From Proteiniphilum sp. UBA1403 (GTDB taxonomy: Bacteria; Bacteroidota; Bacteroidia; Bacteroidales; Dysgonomonadaceae): 25,267 bases of DNA. The notes under the pieces are model-generated. The model was given only the letters and a program-made list of their open reading frames with translations, was not told the origin of the DNA and made no database searches. Both the position numbers and the translations under genes were made by a program. The stretch spans positions 1 to 25,267 of the forward strand of contig DBQD01000050.1 in the NCBI GenBank assembly GCA_002305715.1. The letters run 5' to 3'. This document shows positions 1 to 8,006 of the stretch, in pieces. The number at the start of each line of letters is the position of its first letter. The first letter of the stretch is position 1.

Positions 1-189
1 AGGCGGTATAATTCCAGTTTGGTCTCCCTACAATCAAAAAATATCGAAATTTGCGTCAATTCTGACAGCTATAATGCAAAAATAATTAAAATCCAACCCA
101 ATATATTGTCATATTATATAAATTAAACTAACAAATCGTACATTTCTTCATCTTATATGATTTATTTGTTGCAGATAAACCAACATAAA

Positions 190-223
190 AACCTCACCGG
201 ACAGAGTCTCTTCCAATGAGGTT
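190..223 (-). terminator. Probable terminator of the nitroreductase gene
   Basis: A 7-bp inverted repeat (AACCTCA at 190-196, TGAGGTT at 217-223) has a second short GGA/TCC pairing inside the loop. Read on the minus strand, the distal arm runs straight into a short T run (TTTTTA). It lies about 45 nt beyond the stop codon of the minus-strand nitroreductase gene. The rest of 1-267 is AT-rich, and I see no gene in it. Confidence 0.5.
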
Positions 224-267
224 ATTACAAGAAATAAAAAAGATAAACTACGCTACACGCCGATACA

Positions 268-870
268 TTATCTGGAATATCCTACCGATTGAGTCAGTAA
301 AACCTCCTGAGAAGGCTTCAACTCCAGTAGTGAATGTAATCTTTCCTTATCGAAAGAACCCCGCACGACAGTACCAAGGCCTTCGGAGACAGCGTAAAGG
401 TAGATATTCTGTGAAACGAAACCGCAACCAATGTAGGCATATTCCCTGCCGGATGCTTTTTGCATGTCTGCCACGAAGATCAGGTTGAGTGGTACAATAG
501 CCACGAAGTCCTGAGTGCCTGTCTCCGCACGGAAATCACCTTTTTTCACCTCTTTCAGCAGATGATTGCGTGCATCATAAAAATAGAGTGATTTTGAAGT
601 GGTGACATAGAGTTCCAGCTCCTGGCGATTGTTGGCGGTAGGTGCCGTACGCTTGTCGTCACGATTGAAACCATTGGCTGCCCATAACAGATTGGACAAC
701 TGCTGCAGCGACAACTCTTTCTCCTGAAAAGTACGGGTGGAGCGTCTCTGATTCAATGCCTCCATCAACGGTTTTCCTCCGGAACGGTCGGGTGTCGGTA
801 ATTTCACATCTTGAGCATATAGGTTCAATCCGATCAGGATCGCAATAGAAGCAAACAAAAAAGTTTTCAT
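268..870 (-). CDS. Exported SagB-type nitroreductase family protein
   Basis: The 200-aa product has an N-terminal signal peptide of about 20 residues (hydrophobic stretch ending ...LNLYAQ), so it is probably periplasmic. The rest reads as a compact SagB/ThcOx-type nitroreductase: an FMN-phosphate-binding RRSTR at residues 42-46, a TAPTANNRQ-like segment where this family has its S/T-xGxRxP-type motif, and a C-terminal G-LGTVVRGSFD-type region. Members bind FMN and carry out NAD(P)H-linked reductions or oxidations; the substrate cannot be read from sequence. The ATG at 870 begins the signal peptide directly. The upstream DUF4919-like gene ends 60 bp away on the same strand, so the two may be co-transcribed, and a hairpin follows at 190-223. 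The family call is fairly secure; the physiological role is unknown. Confidence 0.85.
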   Translation of the reverse strand: MKTFLFASIAILIGLNLYAQDVKLPTPDRSGGKPLMEALNQRRSTRTFQEKELSLQQLSNLLWAANGFNRDDKRTAPTANNRQELELYVTTSKSLYFYDARNHLLKEVKKGDFRAETGTQDFVAIVPLNLIFVADMQKASGREYAYIGCGFVSQNIYLYAVSEGLGTVVRGSFDKERLHSLLELKPSQEVLLTQSVGYSR

Positions 871-930
871 ATTAAATCAACTTACATGATATCAGCTCTT
901 TCAACAGTTCCTGTTTAGACAAGCAAAATG

Positions 931-1590
931 TTATTCATTCAGACTGGGCACCTTGAAATAGATACCTTCCATCCCCCGTTTATTTTCCTTCAATTCCAGG
1001 TAATTGCAGCCGTTGACATTCTTTTGTGCAGCCGATTCAAACTGAAATATTTTGAGGATGTTGAATTCATGCCGTGGAGAGATCACGTGGTAGGCTGTCT
1101 CACAGCTTTCACCATCACCCGACGATAGTATTGCCCCTATGATCGAGATGAATCGGTGTGATGCTTTTTTCCCCATCTCAATATCTCCTTTCTGGTGATA
1201 GAGAAAACAGAGAAATTGCATGGTTCGCAAATCGAAAGGATTCTCCTTGAGCGATTTGCACACCAATTCAACTACCTTGTCTAATTTACTTTCATCCTCT
1301 TTCGCACCGCGAAAAAATTTCTGAATTTTCTTCTCATCTCTTGATTTCCAGTCGGGATCATAATTCTCCTGAAAGATGTACCCATAATAGAGATGCCTGT
1401 AATCTGTGATCGTCAGTGTTGAATCAAACGATTCATACCTTTCCAACAGCCGGGGATAATAATAATCGGAGGCAGTGTCTGCAATTTCACTCTTGATTGA
1501 CTGATAATCTGGCGCTTCTGCAACAGGAGCCTGTGCATAAGTCCCACAAACAAATAATGTGAGCATGAAGCAAATCATAACATGTTTCAT
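931..1590 (-). CDS. Exported DUF4919-like protein
   Basis: The frame is open back to 1659, but I place the start at the ATG at 1590. From there the protein begins with a clean signal peptide (MKHVMICFMLTLFVCGTYAQ), whereas the longer form would bury it behind a spurious leader. The mature part (about 200 aa) has a PDYQSIK segment, a YYYPRLLERY segment and a YRHLYYGYIFQ segment, which together resemble the DUF4919 family of Bacteroidota as I recall it. A second half with helical segments (KGDIEMGKKASHRFI) suggests a tetratricopeptide-like fold. No catalytic motif is visible and the function is unknown. It sits upstream of the nitroreductase on the same strand. The family name is from memory and is moderately certain; the exported nature is clear. 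Confidence 0.75.
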   Translation of the reverse strand: MKHVMICFMLTLFVCGTYAQAPVAEAPDYQSIKSEIADTASDYYYPRLLERYESFDSTLTITDYRHLYYGYIFQENYDPDWKSRDEKKIQKFFRGAKEDESKLDKVVELVCKSLKENPFDLRTMQFLCFLYHQKGDIEMGKKASHRFISIIGAILSSGDGESCETAYHVISPRHEFNILKIFQFESAAQKNVNGCNYLELKENKRGMEGIYFKVPSLNE

Positions 1591-1745
1591 GATAAGGTTA
1601 TTTAAGTGAGTAAATATCAAAAGGTAAAATGATACTCCCAAATGCAGGAAATGTCTCACATCACTGCATCATCACTGTTCAATCCTTAAAAGTAACAAAA
1701 TTATGAGTACTTCAAATAGATTTTATGTTAAATATATAAAATAAA

Positions 1746-3056
1746 TCAAGACTCATCCATCATCAATGAGAGCGGATCGGAGAGGTATCCCATCACCCTT
1801 GCCAGGAAGCGGGTGGTCTCGCCGCCATCCACGATGCGGTGATCCACAGTGAGCGAGAGTGGCATGATGTTGCCCACCACGATCTCATCCTCTTTCACGA
1901 TGGGAGTCTTCATGATGCGGCCGATTCCCAGGATGCCCGCCTGAGGATAATTGATTACCGGGGTGGCGAAGATGCCACCGATGGAGCCGAAGCTGGTGAT
2001 GGAGAACGAACCCTCCTTCATCTCCTCAAGGGTCAATTTACGGTTTCTGGCCTTCTCAGCCAGGGTGCCTATCTGATTTGCAATCTCGAAGATTGAAATC
2101 CTGTCGGCATCGCGGATCACAGGCACCACCAACCCATCGGGTGCATCCACCGCAATGGCAATATGGCGTCGGTTGCGGACGATCATCCTGTTGTTCTCAG
2201 CATCTATCTGAGAGTTGAGCTGCGGATGGTGCTTCAATGCCTGTGCCACCGCCTTCACGATGAAGGGAAGGTAGGTGAGCTTCACTCCTTTGTCGGCATA
2301 AATGGGCTTGTATCTTGCAATCACTTCTTTGAGTGCTGAAATCTCCACCTCCTCGAAAACTGACATGTGTGCTGCGTTATGCTTGGCATGAAGCATGTTG
2401 CGGGCGATGGTCTTGCGTATCTGCGTCAGTGGCAGGTAAGTAACATCCTCAGGGGCATGATTCACTGTTGCACCAGTTGGTGTCGGTTGGGTCACAAACC
2501 CACTGCCGAACTGCAGGATATCCTCCCGTTTCACTCTGCCCGAGGGACCGCTACCGGGTACCCTGTTGATGTCAATACCCATCTCCTTAGCCAGTGCGCG
2601 TGCCACAGGCGTGGCCAGCGCTTTGCGCTGAGGCTCACCCTTTTCTTTCGCTGAGGGTGCTCCCTCATTGCTCGCAGCAAGAAGACCGTCGCTACCGGCC
2701 ACCTCCATGGTGCCCACAACAGCAGCAGCATCGTCGCCCTCGGCTATCGGTTCCACAGATGCTTCCGGTGCCGCGACTGCAGCGTCTACTTTTGCACCCG
2801 TTGAAATCTTGCCGCTGCTTGTCAGGTCGATTTCGGCTAGTGGAGCACCCACAGCAATCACATCTCCCGGCTTCCCGTGGAGGGTAACGATGACCCCATT
2901 CTTCGGGGAGGGAATATCAGCAACCACCTTGTCGGTCTCCATCTGTACCAGCGGATCACCTACTTTCACCTTGTCCCCCACTTTCACATACCATTCAAGG
3001 ATGGTTCCTTCTTCGAGTCCTTCGCCCAGATCGGGAAAATTAAATACATGGTTCAT
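1746..3056 (-). CDS. 2-oxoacid dehydrogenase E2 (dihydrolipoamide acyltransferase)
   Basis: This 436-aa acyltransferase is the core of a pyruvate or branched-chain 2-oxoacid dehydrogenase complex. It moves the acyl group from lipoate to CoA in the cytosol. Domains in order: one lipoyl domain (residues 1-78) with the lipoylated lysine in METDKVVADI (K43); an Ala/Gly/Ser-rich linker; a peripheral-subunit-binding domain (about 146-182, ATPVARALAKEMGID...GRVKREDIL); a second linker; and the catalytic domain ending with the active-site HRIVDGG motif near residue 405. Length and architecture are normal for a one-lipoyl E2. It is the last gene of the E1 alpha-E1 beta-E2 operon, 11 bp after E1 beta. 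Sequence alone does not separate a branched-chain from a pyruvate complex. No E3 gene (dihydrolipoamide dehydrogenase) follows, so E3 must come from elsewhere. Confidence 0.95.
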   Translation of the reverse strand: MNHVFNFPDLGEGLEEGTILEWYVKVGDKVKVGDPLVQMETDKVVADIPSPKNGVIVTLHGKPGDVIAVGAPLAEIDLTSSGKISTGAKVDAAVAAPEASVEPIAEGDDAAAVVGTMEVAGSDGLLAASNEGAPSAKEKGEPQRKALATPVARALAKEMGIDINRVPGSGPSGRVKREDILQFGSGFVTQPTPTGATVNHAPEDVTYLPLTQIRKTIARNMLHAKHNAAHMSVFEEVEISALKEVIARYKPIYADKGVKLTYLPFIVKAVAQALKHHPQLNSQIDAENNRMIVRNRRHIAIAVDAPDGLVVPVIRDADRISIFEIANQIGTLAEKARNRKLTLEEMKEGSFSITSFGSIGGIFATPVINYPQAGILGIGRIMKTPIVKEDEIVVGNIMPLSLTVDHRIVDGGETTRFLARVMGYLSDPLSLMMDES

Positions 3057-3067
3057 AGGGGTATCGT

Positions 3068-4045
3068 TTAAAAATGAATGGTTTTCTCAATCTCATAGAA
3101 AATACGGTCGGGAGAGATGATGTAATAGGGTTCTCCCTGCGCCAAAGGTACGATGGTGTCGAAACCACCCACCCTGCGCGGGGGTGCTTCCAGTGAAAGA
3201 AATGCCTCTTCGTTGGCGATGGCGATCAGCTCTGATCCCACGCTAAACGACTCGTGTGCCTCGGCCACCACGATCATGCGCCCCGTCTTCTGCACGGAGC
3301 TGCGTATGGTCTCCCGGTCGATCGGATAGATGGAGCGCAAGTCGATCAGTTCCACCGAGATGCCCGCCTCCTCTGCCATCACGATGGCCTTCTGGCATTC
3401 GCGGATCATGGCGCCGAACGCCACAAGGGTGATGTCGCTGCCCTCCTGCACGACCCTGGCCTTGTCGAGGGGCAGTGTATATTTCTCATCGGGCACATCC
3501 TGCTTGATGGCCCTGTAGATCCGTTTCGGTTCCATGAAGATGATGGGATCGTTGCTTTCAAGAGCGGCAATCATCATCCCCTTTGCATCGTGTGGTGTAG
3601 AGGGAATCACCACCTTCAATCCAGGTATATGGGCGAATAGCGCCTCCGGACTGTCAGAATGGTGCTCCAATGCGTTTACGCCCCCTCCATAGGGGAAGCG
3701 GATTACCATCGGGGCTCCATATTTTCCTCGTGAACGATTTTGTATGCGGGCCACGTTTGAGAGGATCTGGTTGAAGGCAGGGAAGGTGAACCCTTCGAAC
3801 TGAAGCTCCACTACCGGACGCAGTCCCGAGACGGCCATTCCCAAGGCCGTCCCCACGATTCCCGACTCAGCCAGGGGCGAATCGAACACCCTTTCTGCTC
3901 CATATTTCCGCTGCAACCCCTCGGTGACACGGAAGACACCACCTTCCACACCTACGTCCTCGCCGTAGATCACAATATTCTCATCCTCTTTCAGTTTGAT
4001 GTCCAGCGCATTGTTGATCGCCTTAACCATGGTCATCACGCTCAT
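3068..4045 (-). CDS. 2-oxoacid dehydrogenase E1 component, beta subunit
   Basis: The 325-aa protein matches the usual length of the E1 beta subunit (transketolase pyrimidine-binding domain plus transketolase C-terminal domain). Visible family landmarks are IYGEDVGVEGGVFRVTEGL near the N-terminus, the FDSPLAESGIVG segment, a middle PSTPHDAKGMM segment, and a C-terminal domain with ELIDLRSIYPID and VVAEAHESFSVG. With E1 alpha it forms the thiamine-diphosphate-dependent decarboxylase that passes acyl groups to the E2 lipoyl arm. Its ATG overlaps the TGA of E1 alpha in an ATGA arrangement (4042-4045), which indicates translational coupling and equal output of both subunits. Confidence 0.95.
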   Translation of the reverse strand: MSVMTMVKAINNALDIKLKEDENIVIYGEDVGVEGGVFRVTEGLQRKYGAERVFDSPLAESGIVGTALGMAVSGLRPVVELQFEGFTFPAFNQILSNVARIQNRSRGKYGAPMVIRFPYGGGVNALEHHSDSPEALFAHIPGLKVVIPSTPHDAKGMMIAALESNDPIIFMEPKRIYRAIKQDVPDEKYTLPLDKARVVQEGSDITLVAFGAMIRECQKAIVMAEEAGISVELIDLRSIYPIDRETIRSSVQKTGRMIVVAEAHESFSVGSELIAIANEEAFLSLEAPPRRVGGFDTIVPLAQGEPYYIISPDRIFYEIEKTIHF

Positions 4046-5151
4046 CCTCTCTTCTCCTTCCAGCTTAAGAATTGTTCATACTCGCTCTTCTGTCTTCTCA
4101 GTTCATCCGGCATCTCACTGTACATATGTCTGAACACATCCTCCAGAGGATAAGATTTCTCATTTTCCGCCTCTGTGAACTCCTTGTCGATCTCTGCTTT
4201 GTACTGTTCCCGAAGCTTCTCCTCATCTATGGACCAGATTCCTGCATCCTGCATGTATCGCTTCAGACGAATCAGCGGGTCACTTTTGCCCCACAATTGC
4301 TCTTCCTCCTTCTTGCGATACTTGGAGGGATCATCGGAGGTGGTGTGTGCCCCCAGGCGGTAGGTGAGCGCCTCTATCAGTACCGGTCCCCTCCCAGACC
4401 GGGCATGTTCGGCTGCGGTCTTGTAGGCTAGATACATCGCGAAGAAATCATTGCCGTCCACCTTAATACCGGGGATACCGAAGGCAACCGACTTTACCGC
4501 GAGGTTGATCGAGTTGGTTTGCTTCTGTACAGGCACGGAGATGGCATACTGGTTGTTCTGGACAGTGAAGATCACAGGCACCTGCCAGACGCCGGAGAAG
4601 TTGAGCGCTTCACTGAAGTCACCCTCTGACGTACCCCCATCACCGATAAAAGTGAAGACTGTTTCATCCTTCTTCAGGTATTTTACAGAGTAGCCAATGC
4701 CTGTGGCGTGGTGCAACTGAGTGCCAATGGAGATGGCTATGGGGAGCGTGTGATGCGCTTGCTGAAAGCTCCCGCCCCACTCGTTGCCGAGGTAGAAAAG
4801 AAACATCTCCTTCATGGTAACCCCTTTTGAGAGAAGGGTTCCCATTTCGCGAAAAGCGGGTACAAGCCAGTCTTCGTGCCGGATATTCATCCCGGCGGCG
4901 ATGTGAATCGCCTCTTGTCCCAGGTTGGGTGTAAAGGTATACATCCTTCCCTGGCGCTGATAGGAGACCGCCATCTCGTCGGCAGTCCGTTCGTAAAGCA
5001 TCTGGTGGTAGGCATCAATTATGGTCGCATCGTCCAACTCGGGCATCAAATCCTTGCGGATCATTTTACCTTCTTTGTCGATGATTTGCAGCATTTTATC
5101 TTCCAGCGGATTGAAATCACTGAAAACCGCAGGTAAATCGTCTTGGGTCAT
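4042..5151 (-). CDS. 2-oxoacid dehydrogenase E1 component, alpha subunit
   Basis: This 369-aa E1 alpha subunit begins the operon. The thiamine-diphosphate-binding motif is complete: GDG at about residues 170-172, followed roughly 27 residues later by NN (199-200). The YRLGAHTTSDDPSKYR loop (about 266-281) matches the phospho-loop region of branched-chain and Gram-positive-type E1 alpha proteins. The N-terminal 40 residues before the first conserved helix resemble those of branched-chain or Bacillus-type E1 alpha. The product decarboxylates a 2-oxoacid (pyruvate or branched-chain keto acids). The TGA overlaps the next start (ATGA). The upstream region (5152-5497) is shared with divergent serA, and I found no convincing -7 box for this strand in it. 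Confidence 0.95.
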   Translation of the reverse strand: MTQDDLPAVFSDFNPLEDKMLQIIDKEGKMIRKDLMPELDDATIIDAYHQMLYERTADEMAVSYQRQGRMYTFTPNLGQEAIHIAAGMNIRHEDWLVPAFREMGTLLSKGVTMKEMFLFYLGNEWGGSFQQAHHTLPIAISIGTQLHHATGIGYSVKYLKKDETVFTFIGDGGTSEGDFSEALNFSGVWQVPVIFTVQNNQYAISVPVQKQTNSINLAVKSVAFGIPGIKVDGNDFFAMYLAYKTAAEHARSGRGPVLIEALTYRLGAHTTSDDPSKYRKKEEEQLWGKSDPLIRLKRYMQDAGIWSIDEEKLREQYKAEIDKEFTEAENEKSYPLEDVFRHMYSEMPDELRRQKSEYEQFLSWKEKRG

Positions 5152-5497
5152 TTATCTGTCTATTTAGAACCAGTTCAAATAATTATTTGCACTCAATATA
5201 ACAGTCACACCCACAAATAGTTTATCACAATGAGAATAAACATTGTCAAGAAGAGAATAATTAACTGATTCACTTTTATCTAGTACCATGGAACATTTAT
5301 AAAAATTAAAACATCTATTACGCAGCTCAGACTTCAACAAAAACAGTCAATGTCTCTATATTTCATTTCAATTGTTCACAAATAAAAGCCATTTCACAAC
5401 AATTTTCACTATTTTTGTGCCTTCAACAGATAAAATAGTGATCAACGTTTCTTTTTAGGTAAGCACAATTCAACAAATTCAAAAGATACCAATCCAA
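5152..5497. other. Divergent intergenic region between E1 alpha and serA
   Basis: This 346-bp AT-rich spacer holds the control regions of two divergent units. It has one clear plus-strand -7-like box for serA (5410-5417) and one short dyad (ACAATG at 5227-5232, CATTGT at 5241-5246, 8-nt spacer) nearer the dehydrogenase operon that could be an operator. No open frame with coding character was seen. Confidence 0.5.
5410..5417 (+). promoter_or_regulatory. Bacteroidota-type -7 box for serA
   Basis: TATTTTTG matches the TAnnTTTG -7 consensus of Bacteroidota housekeeping promoters and lies 80 bp before the serA ATG. No good TTTG (-33) element sits at the expected distance, so this is a moderate call. 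Confidence 0.5.
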
Positions 5498-6673
5498 ATG
5501 TTTAAGATTCAAACGTTAAACGCAATCGATCCTGAAGGTTTATCAATCTTCCATTTGGGCAATTACGAGATTGCCAGTGAACTCCCCAACCCCGATGCAA
5601 TTGTTTTGCGCAGTTTTAAAATGCACAACATGGAACTACCCTCGTCGCTGAAAGCCGTGGCAAGAGCGGGTGCAGGTGTCAACAACATTCCAATTGAGAA
5701 ATGCACAGAAAAAGGGATCGTGGTGTTCAACACTCCCGGTGCAAATGCAAACGGAGTAAAAGAGATGGTGATTGCCGGATTGATGCTTTCTTCGCGCGAC
5801 ATCATCGACGGTGCAGTATGGGCTAAATCACTGGTCGGCAAAGGAGACGAAATACCGGCACTCGTAGAGAAAGGCAAAAAGGAGTTTGCCGGACAGGAGA
5901 TCAAAGGCAAAACACTCGCGGTGATCGGCCTTGGCGCAATCGGCGTGTTGGTGGCCAATGCCGCCAAGTCTTTGGGAATGAACGTAATTGGATACGATCC
6001 CTACATCTCCGTGCAACAGGCCCTGAAATTGAGCAACGAGGTGAACTGGGTGCAAGGGATCGAAGTTTTGTTGTCGCAATCCGATTATGTGACGCTCAAC
6101 ATCCCGCTGACCCCCGAAACCGAAGGTTACCTCAACAAGGACAAACTCAAGATGATGAAAAACAACGTGCGGATCTTGAATTTCGCACGCGGGGGCCTGG
6201 TCAATCTGAAGGATCTGAAAGAGGCGATTGCATCGGGGAAAGTAGCCCGATACATCACCGACTTCCCCGACAAAGAGGTGCTGGAGATGGAGAAGGTGAT
6301 CGTCATCCCTCACCTGGCCGCATCCACCAAAGAGTCGGAAACCAATTGCGCCGTGATGGCGGTAAACCAGGTCAAGGATTTCCTGGAAAACGGCAACATC
6401 ACCAACTCGGTAAACTTCCCGGCTGCCGCGATGGAACGGCACGACGGTTGCCGCATCACTATTGCAAACAAGAACATCCCCAACATGGTAAGCCAGATTT
6501 CCAGCATCCTGGCTTCCGAACACATCAACATCGACAGCATGTTGAACCGCAAATACGATGGCATTGCCTACAACATCATTGATGTCACCCAGAAAACAGT
6601 CGACGCCTCAATCAGCGATAAGCTGAAAGCGATCGACGGAGTCTGCATGGTACGGATCCTGCCTGCAATCTGA
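5498..6673 (+). CDS. serA: D-3-phosphoglycerate dehydrogenase
   Basis: This 391-aa cytosolic enzyme oxidises 3-phosphoglycerate to 3-phosphohydroxypyruvate with NAD, the first step of serine synthesis. The N-terminal D-isomer-specific dehydrogenase half includes the RAGAGVNNIP loop (57-66). The Rossmann half has the nucleotide-binding GLGAIG (144-149), the catalytic Arg in FARGGLVN (R231) and the catalytic His in IPHLAAST (H272). A C-terminal ACT-like domain (about 318-391, starting CRITIANKNIPNM) suggests feedback control by serine or a related amino acid. Length fits the short ACT-bearing class. In many Bacteroidota serC lies next to serA; here the neighbour upstream is the dehydrogenase operon and downstream is the accessory island. 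A strong terminator follows. Confidence 0.96.
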   Translation: MFKIQTLNAIDPEGLSIFHLGNYEIASELPNPDAIVLRSFKMHNMELPSSLKAVARAGAGVNNIPIEKCTEKGIVVFNTPGANANGVKEMVIAGLMLSSRDIIDGAVWAKSLVGKGDEIPALVEKGKKEFAGQEIKGKTLAVIGLGAIGVLVANAAKSLGMNVIGYDPYISVQQALKLSNEVNWVQGIEVLLSQSDYVTLNIPLTPETEGYLNKDKLKMMKNNVRILNFARGGLVNLKDLKEAIASGKVARYITDFPDKEVLEMEKVIVIPHLAASTKESETNCAVMAVNQVKDFLENGNITNSVNFPAAAMERHDGCRITIANKNIPNMVSQISSILASEHINIDSMLNRKYDGIAYNIIDVTQKTVDASISDKLKAIDGVCMVRILPAI

Positions 6674-6732
6674 GCGAACCAAAACGGTGATGCCACTTCA
6701 CATCACTGATTCCGGTGCATCAATAGCTTCAT

Positions 6733-6771
6733 GAGGCCGTCTCATCATATCACATGAGACGGCCTCTTTTT
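6733..6771 (+). terminator. Rho-independent terminator of serA
   Basis: A perfect 13-bp stem (GAGGCCGTCTCAT at 6733-6745 with its complement at 6754-6766) has an 8-nt loop and is followed by TTTTT. It lies 60 bp after the serA stop. The GAGGC-GTCTCA stem type recurs in degraded form at 6973-7008. Confidence 0.93.
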
Positions 6772-6836
6772 CTGTTTTGAATTTGCTTATTGTGTACCCT
6801 ATTTCAGGAAGAAACAGCCTACCTTCTTCGTTACTG

Positions 6837-6891
6837 GTTCTAATCTCGTTCTAATCTCGTTCTAATATGGTTCTAATATGGTTCTAATAGA
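6837..6891. repeat. Five tandem copies of an 11-bp unit
   Basis: Two copies of GTTCTAATCTC are followed by two of GTTCTAATATG and one of GTTCTAATAGA, head to tail with no gaps. Immediately after (6895-6908), GAACCAGATTAGAG contains inverted versions of pieces of the unit (AGATTAG, GAACCA), so the array could fold back on itself. It sits just past the serA terminator at the left edge of the accessory island. No coding role is evident. Confidence 0.85.
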
Positions 6892-6972
6892 TTCGAACCA
6901 GATTAGAGTCAGTTACGACTGAATTGATACGCAGTAAAAAGCCATATAAGGCGAATCTTAGTGTGTGGGATG

Positions 6973-7008
6973 AAAAAAAACATCTCATTAGCATATTGAG
7001 ACAGCCTC
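6973..7008 (-). terminator. Degraded terminator-like hairpin, minus strand
   Basis: On the minus strand, GAGGCTGTCTCA is followed by a loop, TGAGATG and then eight T residues. The core stem is TCTCA/TGAGA, extended by G-U pairs. Its left arm is nearly identical to the stem of the serA terminator, so it looks like a decayed member of the same terminator type. It would end transcription of the minus-strand hydrolase remnant at 7138-7653. It also lies inside an open frame at 6909-7169, which argues that frame is not a gene. Confidence 0.55.
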
Positions 7009-7137
7009 ATTAACTTAGAATATAACAAGAGCTTCCCAATATATTGGAACATGTTCACTATTTGGCGTAACGTTCTTTCAGGATGAGACATTATGTTAAA
7101 AGTCTCTGAGAAACGTTTGTATGGCTCATGAAATGAA

Positions 7138-7653
7138 TTACTCAGTTCTTCCGGTATATACATCAACACCAGATTTGCTTAATGGCTGTGCGAAGAACTT
7201 CTCGGCAGCTTTGTCGATTTCGGCAACCCACTCGGCTGGAGCATTCTCTTAGCTCAAATAGAACTCTATCTTGTTCTTAAGCTATTCGTCGGCATGCCAG
7301 AACCATGTGGACTTCATTCCCAGGGGATCAAGAACATCCTGTTTGAGATAAGCCTCCCACTTCATCCCTGTGACTACCTCAACAACAGCAGCACCAATGT
7401 CAATTCCTGTGTTAGAATAGAGCTCACGAGTACCGGGCTCGAACATGATGGGAGATGCGGCGGCATAGCCTATGCAGCAGGTTTCCTGCACGCCGTCCTT
7501 GTAGAATACACTAATGGCACCGGCCAACTGACCACTATCCACGTAGGGTTGCAGCACTGTTTTTGCATAACTTGTCTTGGAGTCTTTAGGCTCACTCTTG
7601 GCTGTAGCTGATAAACAGAGCACTGCAATCAGCAAAAAAATAGTTTTCTTCAT
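7138..7653 (-). pseudogene. Gutted serine hydrolase (class C beta-lactamase family) remnant
   Basis: The ATG at 7653 starts a good signal peptide (MKKTIFLLIAVLCLSATAKS) followed by the first beta strands of a beta-lactamase-family hydrolase (SGQLAGAISVFYKDG...CIGYA). The sequence then jumps directly to FEPGTRELYSNTG, the region with the family's second catalytic motif (YSN), and on to DPLGMKSTWFW. The stretch that should lie between, with the nucleophile motif SxxK and about 100 residues, is missing. In-frame TAG (7282-7284) and TAA codons then interrupt the frame, yet coding-like sequence (ENAPAEWVAEIDKAAEKFF...) continues to a TAA at 7138-7140. With no nucleophile and with premature stops it cannot be an active hydrolase. 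Downstream is a degraded terminator. Confidence 0.8.
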
Positions 7654-7844
7654 GTTTTTACGATTATAATTAGTGTATGCTGCAGAAGTAAAATGTACGT
7701 GAAAGGTTGTATAAAAATTACAGGTATAAATATGTACAGTTTGTTTTGTTCAGTTATTTTCCAATGCAGTAATTGGAAATGGGTTATTATCAATACAGTA
7801 CATGAATCGCGACACAAAATTGGATTTAATTTAACCTAATTGAT

Positions 7845-8006
7845 CTAAAAGGTGAAGTTTGATTTGACGAATATATAAAAGCATTCTGGTTTCATCTTCA
7901 TTAAATCAGGTAATGAATGATACCCATCATCAAAAAGGGAATGCATCATATAACACACCCATATATTATGTTCTTTAATAATTGGAAGATCAAAAATCTC
8001 TATGTC
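7845..8006 (-). pseudogene. Coding-like remnant in frame behind the stop of the 8007-8459 gene
   Basis: Directly after the TGA at 8007-8009 the same frame stays open for 53 codons to a TAG at 7845-7847. The translation looks like genuine protein (segments such as IIWVCYMMHSLFDDGYHSLP and MKPECFYIFV) rather than noise, but it has no convincing own start until the two adjacent Met codons inside it. It could be the C-terminal remnant of another decayed gene, or the original C-terminus of the upstream gene cut off by a nonsense mutation. The family is not recognised. Between here and 7653 (7654-7844) I see only AT-rich sequence. Confidence 0.4.

Noticed and set aside
216..488. 90-codon plus-strand open frame over the nitroreductase 3' end
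   Set aside because: Antisense shadow of a well-supported nitroreductase gene; arginine-rich composition is typical of shadows.
5828..6523. 231-codon minus-strand open frame across serA
   Set aside because: Antisense to serA, which has all catalytic motifs; composition (H, V, Q-rich) is that of a mirror frame.
6909..7169. 86-codon minus-strand open frame
   Set aside because: It starts with GTG, runs through a T-tract terminator-like hairpin (6973-7008) and overlaps the in-frame tail of the hydrolase remnant in another frame. No family likeness.
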